A stretch of DNA of 64,000 nucleotides, from the NCBI GenBank assembly GCA_025453605.1, contig JALOPZ010000001.1, positions 212,986 to 276,985 of the forward strand, written 5' to 3'. This DNA is from Candidatus Margulisiibacteriota bacterium. GTDB taxonomy: Bacteria; Margulisbacteria; WOR-1; O2-12-FULL-45-9; XYB2-FULL-48-7. The notes under the pieces were generated by a model. It did no database searches, was not told the DNA's origin, and worked only from the letters and a program-made list of their open reading frames with translations. This document shows, one piece after another, positions 61,390-64,000 of this stretch. The number at the start of each line of letters is the position of its first letter. The stretch's first letter is position 1. Both the position numbers and the translations under genes were made by a program.

Positions 61390-61391
61390 GG

Positions 61392-61419
61392 TGAAATTCA
61401 TGAAATTATTTAACGATAA
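61392..61419 (+). promoter_or_regulatory. Sigma-28-type promoter upstream of the SLH-barrel gene
   Basis: TGAAATT at 61392-61398, GAAA 61393-61396, 15 bases, AACGATAA at 61412-61419, then ATATA. It lies within what could be read as the first codons of the next gene, so it helps fix the true start downstream. Confidence 0.8.
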
Positions 61420-61429
61420 ATATACGGAA

Positions 61430-63334
61430 ATGATGAACATGAAGAAAATAGCCTTACTTATCACTTACTGCTTACTGCTTACCGCCAGCGCGGCCTTTGC
61501 TGACGGCTATCTGAACGACCCGATGTCGATCGGCGTCGGCGCCCGCGCGCTCGGCATGGGTAAAGCCTATGTCGGGATGGCCGAGGACGGCGACACGGTG
61601 TTCATGAACCCGGCCGGCCTGGCCCGGATCGCCGCGCCCCGCCTCTCCAGCATGTACTCGTCGCTGATGGGCGATGTCAGCTACATGGTGATCGGCGGCG
61701 CCTACCCGTACGGCGACAAGGCCTCCATCGGCGCCGGCTACATCGGCTCCTCGGTCGCGGAGATCCCGCTGACCGACGCCACCGGCACCCCGCTCGGCAG
61801 CGGCCGCTGGGGGAACAACGTGATGTTCCTCTCTTACGGCACCTACCTGAGCCAGTTCGGGCTCAAGCTTGATCGCGACGTCCTGGTCGGCGGCAGCCTC
61901 AAATATTACAGTGTCGGCGGCGACGGCGCGGGGGTCAGCGATGCGGCCGGTTCCGGTTACGACGTCGACCTCGCGGCCCTCTACCCGGTCAGCGAGTCGG
62001 TCATGATCGGCGTCAACGCCCAGAACATCCTGCCGGCCTCCATGGGCGGCAAGATCACCAAGAGCAGCGGCCAGATCGACACCCTCCCCGCCACGCTCAA
62101 GGTCGGCACCAAGATCAACGTCATGGGGCCCGAGGCGGCGATCTACGGCAACAGCACCCGCAAGCTCTACGCGCTGGCTGATTACGACACTTTCCTGAAC
62201 AACTCCGCCCGGAGCGGCGAGCTCCACCTCGGCGCCGAGTTCTGGCCGACCAACAACCTGGCCCTGCGCGTCGGCAGCGACAACAACAGCCTGACCGCCG
62301 GCGTCGGCGTCAAGGTCTCCGGTGTCTCGTTCGACTACGCCTATCATCCTTATAACGGGCTTGGCGAGAACACCACCCATTATTTTTCGATCGGGTACCT
62401 GGGCGAACCGCGCAAGCGCGAGCTCAAGATCACCCTGACCGAGCCCAAAGACAAACAGGTCATTTACGAAGACCAGATCCCGGTCAAGGGGAAGGTCGAA
62501 GTGATCGAGGGTGACGACGGTAAACCGACCGGCCCGCTGACGCTCAAGATCAACGGCGTCAACGTCGCGGTCAACGCCGACGGCACTTTCTCGGCCACCG
62601 CCCCGGTCAGCAAATACGGCAAGAACCTGGTCCAGGCCGAAGCGACCGATAACGCCGGCACCAGCGCGGCGATCGAATCGCGCCTCGTCCGCCTCAACTC
62701 GTTCGCCGACGTGCCGGACGGCTACTGGGCCAAATCGCCGATCGAGAACAACGCCACTGTCGGCCTCGTCCAGGGTTATCCGGACGGCAACTTCAAGCCG
62801 GAACGGGCCCTGACCCGCGCCGAGCTGGCCACCCTGCTCGTCCGCGCCAAGGGGATCAAGCTCCCCGAAGGACGCGCCCGGCAGGCGTTCAAAGACGTTA
62901 AGCCCGACTTCTGGGCGGCCAAGTACATCGAGGTCGCGCAGCGCGAAGGGCTGGTCAAGGGTTATCCCGACCGCTCCTTCCGGCCGAACAACAAGATCAA
63001 CAAGGCCGAAGGGATCGCCGTCATGGTCCGCTTCGACCAGCTCCGGTTAGCCGAAGTCGAGACCAAGCCTTACTGGGACGTCTCCACCAGCCACTGGGCG
63101 GCCAAGTACATCCAGGCGGCCAAGGAGAACGGGATGCTCAAGTTCGTCGAGCGGAACCGCTTAAGCCCCAAGTCGATCCTGGCCCGCTCCGAGTCGGTCG
63201 AGATGCTCGGCAAGACGAGCCTGGCCAACGGCAAGATCAAGGATCTGTACACCTGGGAGAAAGGGTTCAAGCCGGGGACCGAGACCCAGCCGCTGATCCG
63301 CGGCGGCCTGGACAACGTCGCTCTTAGACCGTAA
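61430..63334 (+). CDS. PorV/FadL-like outer-membrane barrel with three C-terminal SLH domains
   Basis: A 634-aa product (from ATG at 61430; ATGs at 61433 and 61439 are also possible). A signal peptide ends near SAAFADG. The barrel (about 25-325) opens with SIGVGARALGMGKAYVGMAE and VFMNPAGLARI, the signature of PorV/UPF0164/FadL-like proteins. An Ig-like module spans about 334-420. Three SLH domains follow (about 424-613): YWAKSPIENNATVGLVQGYP, FWAAKYIEVAQREGLVKGYP and HWAAKYIQAAKENGMLKFVE. SLH domains attach proteins to peptidoglycan-linked polymers, so the protein should link outer membrane and wall. The signal-peptide codons include a heptamer array. A terminator follows. Confidence 0.88.
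   Translation: MMNMKKIALLITYCLLLTASAAFADGYLNDPMSIGVGARALGMGKAYVGMAEDGDTVFMNPAGLARIAAPRLSSMYSSLMGDVSYMVIGGAYPYGDKASIGAGYIGSSVAEIPLTDATGTPLGSGRWGNNVMFLSYGTYLSQFGLKLDRDVLVGGSLKYYSVGGDGAGVSDAAGSGYDVDLAALYPVSESVMIGVNAQNILPASMGGKITKSSGQIDTLPATLKVGTKINVMGPEAAIYGNSTRKLYALADYDTFLNNSARSGELHLGAEFWPTNNLALRVGSDNNSLTAGVGVKVSGVSFDYAYHPYNGLGENTTHYFSIGYLGEPRKRELKITLTEPKDKQVIYEDQIPVKGKVEVIEGDDGKPTGPLTLKINGVNVAVNADGTFSATAPVSKYGKNLVQAEATDNAGTSAAIESRLVRLNSFADVPDGYWAKSPIENNATVGLVQGYPDGNFKPERALTRAELATLLVRAKGIKLPEGRARQAFKDVKPDFWAAKYIEVAQREGLVKGYPDRSFRPNNKINKAEGIAVMVRFDQLRLAEVETKPYWDVSTSHWAAKYIQAAKENGMLKFVERNRLSPKSILARSESVEMLGKTSLANGKIKDLYTWEKGFKPGTETQPLIRGGLDNVALRP
61456..61483. repeat. Heptanucleotide repeat (unit GCTTACT) in signal-peptide codons
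   Basis: Four 7-bp units: ACTTATC, ACTTACT, GCTTACT, GCTTACC. It encodes the hydrophobic core (ITYCLLLTA) of the SLH-barrel signal peptide. Confidence 0.75.
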
Positions 63335-63358
63335 CTCTCAGTTAGTTTAGCCTTAGAA

Positions 63359-63386
63359 AGGGCGCCCTCCGGGGCGCTCTTTTTTT
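63359..63386 (+). terminator. Rho-independent terminator
   Basis: Arms AGGGCGCCC (63359-63367) and GGGCGCTCT (63372-63380) form a 9-bp stem with one G-U pair and a 4-base loop. A run of T follows to 63386. Confidence 0.85.
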
Positions 63387-63392
63387 GGCCCT

Positions 63393-63427
63393 ACTCGTTA
63401 CCCGTTACTCATTACTCATTACTCGTT
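63393..63427. repeat. Heptanucleotide repeat (unit ACTCATT / ACTCGTT), five units
   Basis: Five 7-bp units alternating ACTCGTT, ACCCGTT and ACTCATT lie between the terminator and the next promoter. This is the only intergenic one of the six heptamer arrays seen. Confidence 0.85.
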
Positions 63428-63438
63428 ACCAAATAAAG

Positions 63439-63466
63439 TGAAATTTCCCGGCCCGCCTGACGATAT
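63439..63466 (+). promoter_or_regulatory. Sigma-28-type promoter upstream of the 63518 gene
   Basis: TGAAATT at 63439-63445, GAAA 63440-63443, 15 bases, GACGATAT at 63459-63466 followed by ATATAT. Confidence 0.88.
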
Positions 63467-63517
63467 ATATATGGAGAAGGAACGAGTATCCGTATTCGAG
63501 TCACAGGAGGAAATAAA

Positions 63518-64000
63518 ATGAGCGGAGTTGTCGACTATATCAAGAGCGTTTTCCGGTCCCCGTCCCCGAGCCTGGCCGGCTGCAGCGAACCGCAGGAGGA
63601 CAATACTCCCAAGGTCGTGGCCAAGCCGGGCGAAGAGCTGATCACGCTTAATCGCCTGGAGATCGGTCAGGTCATGCTCAGGCTCAATCCCGGTTTTGAC
63701 GAATGCGCCGTTAACAAACAGGAAGCTTCGGGCAACCAGAACGCGCAGATCGCCGATTTCCTGGTCAACGAAAAGTTCCGCTCCGCCCATCTGACCGGGA
63801 CCGACGGCGCTATCCGCGACAACCTCGCCAAACTGACCACCGAGCAAAAAGCTGAACTGGTCACCAAGCTGACCGCTGTTCTGGTCAACGCCAGCGGCCA
63901 GTATCTGCCGCTCTTCAGCAATCTCTCCGTTGCCGAACAGTCGCGCGTTAACAAGATCTGCCAGCCCGGCGCGCCCAAAGGCTACACGCTCGCCGCTCTG
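63518..64000 (+). CDS. LAGC-leader protein, N-terminal fragment (runs off right edge)
   Basis: The reading frame stays open for 161 codons to the window end. The start MSGVVDYIKSVFRSPSPSLA, followed by GCSEP, closely matches the PKD protein leader (SVFRAKAPSLAGCSS). There is no hydrophobic core, so it is not a classical lipoprotein signal. The rest is predicted helical, with Asn/Gln-rich segments. No family recognised from this fragment. Start ATG at 63518 with CAGGAGG 8 bases upstream. It begins a new transcription unit after a terminator. Confidence 0.75.
   Translation, partial: MSGVVDYIKSVFRSPSPSLAGCSEPQEDNTPKVVAKPGEELITLNRLEIGQVMLRLNPGFDECAVNKQEASGNQNAQIADFLVNEKFRSAHLTGTDGAIRDNLAKLTTEQKAELVTKLTAVLVNASGQYLPLFSNLSVAEQSRVNKICQPGAPKGYTLAAL

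Noticed and set aside
1..64000. CRISPR arrays, tRNA/rRNA genes, transposases and phage genes
   Set aside because: None seen on reading both strands; the only short repeats are heptamer arrays, which lack CRISPR-like spacers.

Overview
The window looks like a chromosome segment from a diderm (outer-membrane) bacterium of an uncultured lineage. Supporting evidence: a PorV/FadL-like barrel ending in three SLH domains, a GH8-TPR-barrel protein resembling BcsZ+BcsC, long secreted proteins built from IPT/TIG, fibronectin-like and FlgD-like modules, and heptanucleotide repeat arrays of the kind known from cyanobacteria. A lineage near Cyanobacteria, such as Margulisbacteria/Saganbacteria (WOR-1), would fit, but this is an inference from style and not an identification. 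No rRNA, tRNA, CRISPR array, transposase or phage gene was seen.

Region 1 (1-9.0 kb) is mostly housekeeping on the minus strand: the start of valS, ftcD, ftsH, mazG, mfd and pth. Inserted among them are one unrecognised plus-strand gene (287-910) and three small unrecognised plus-strand genes (4615-5538). Region 2 (9.0-15.3 kb, minus strand) is a carbohydrate block: a probable outer-membrane barrel, a secreted carbohydrate-binding-like protein, two GH26-like glycosidases, two MalF/MalG-type ABC permeases and a small beta-rich protein.

Region 3 (15.4-64 kb) is the notable part. It holds about 20 mostly very large genes, many of them unusual multidomain fusions: an NTP-transferase with a receiver-like tail; two tandem paralogues with a starch-synthase-like N-terminus joined to a sugar-pyrophosphorylase-like body; a PfkB kinase-DUF89-phosphoribosyltransferase fusion; a guanylate-kinase-like/HD fusion; a nucleoside-phosphorylase-like protein; large membrane and TPR proteins; the GH8-TPR-beta-barrel protein; PKD-repeat proteins; a Hanks-type Ser/Thr kinase adjacent to a PP2C phosphatase; and exported adhesin-like and SLH proteins.

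Region 3 is tied together by one promoter type. Reading the sequence by eye I found 14 copies of TGAAATT-N12-(G/A)(C/A)CGATAT-like elements, all with exactly 15 bases between GAAA and the -10 octamer. Each lies just upstream of a gene or operon on the matching strand. This matches the sigma-28 (FliA/SigD) promoter class (TAAA-N15-GCCGATAA), yet no flagellar gene is visible. The isolated gene at 287 carries the same element. Several products also share short N-terminal leaders: a 38-residue leader common to the kinase and the phosphatase, and a leader containing LAGC common to the PKD protein and the gene running off the right end. My working hypothesis is an undescribed sigma-28-controlled system that makes activated sugars or nucleotides and exports or assembles a polysaccharide or surface structure under kinase/phosphatase control. 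The regulon is seen directly; the function is inference.
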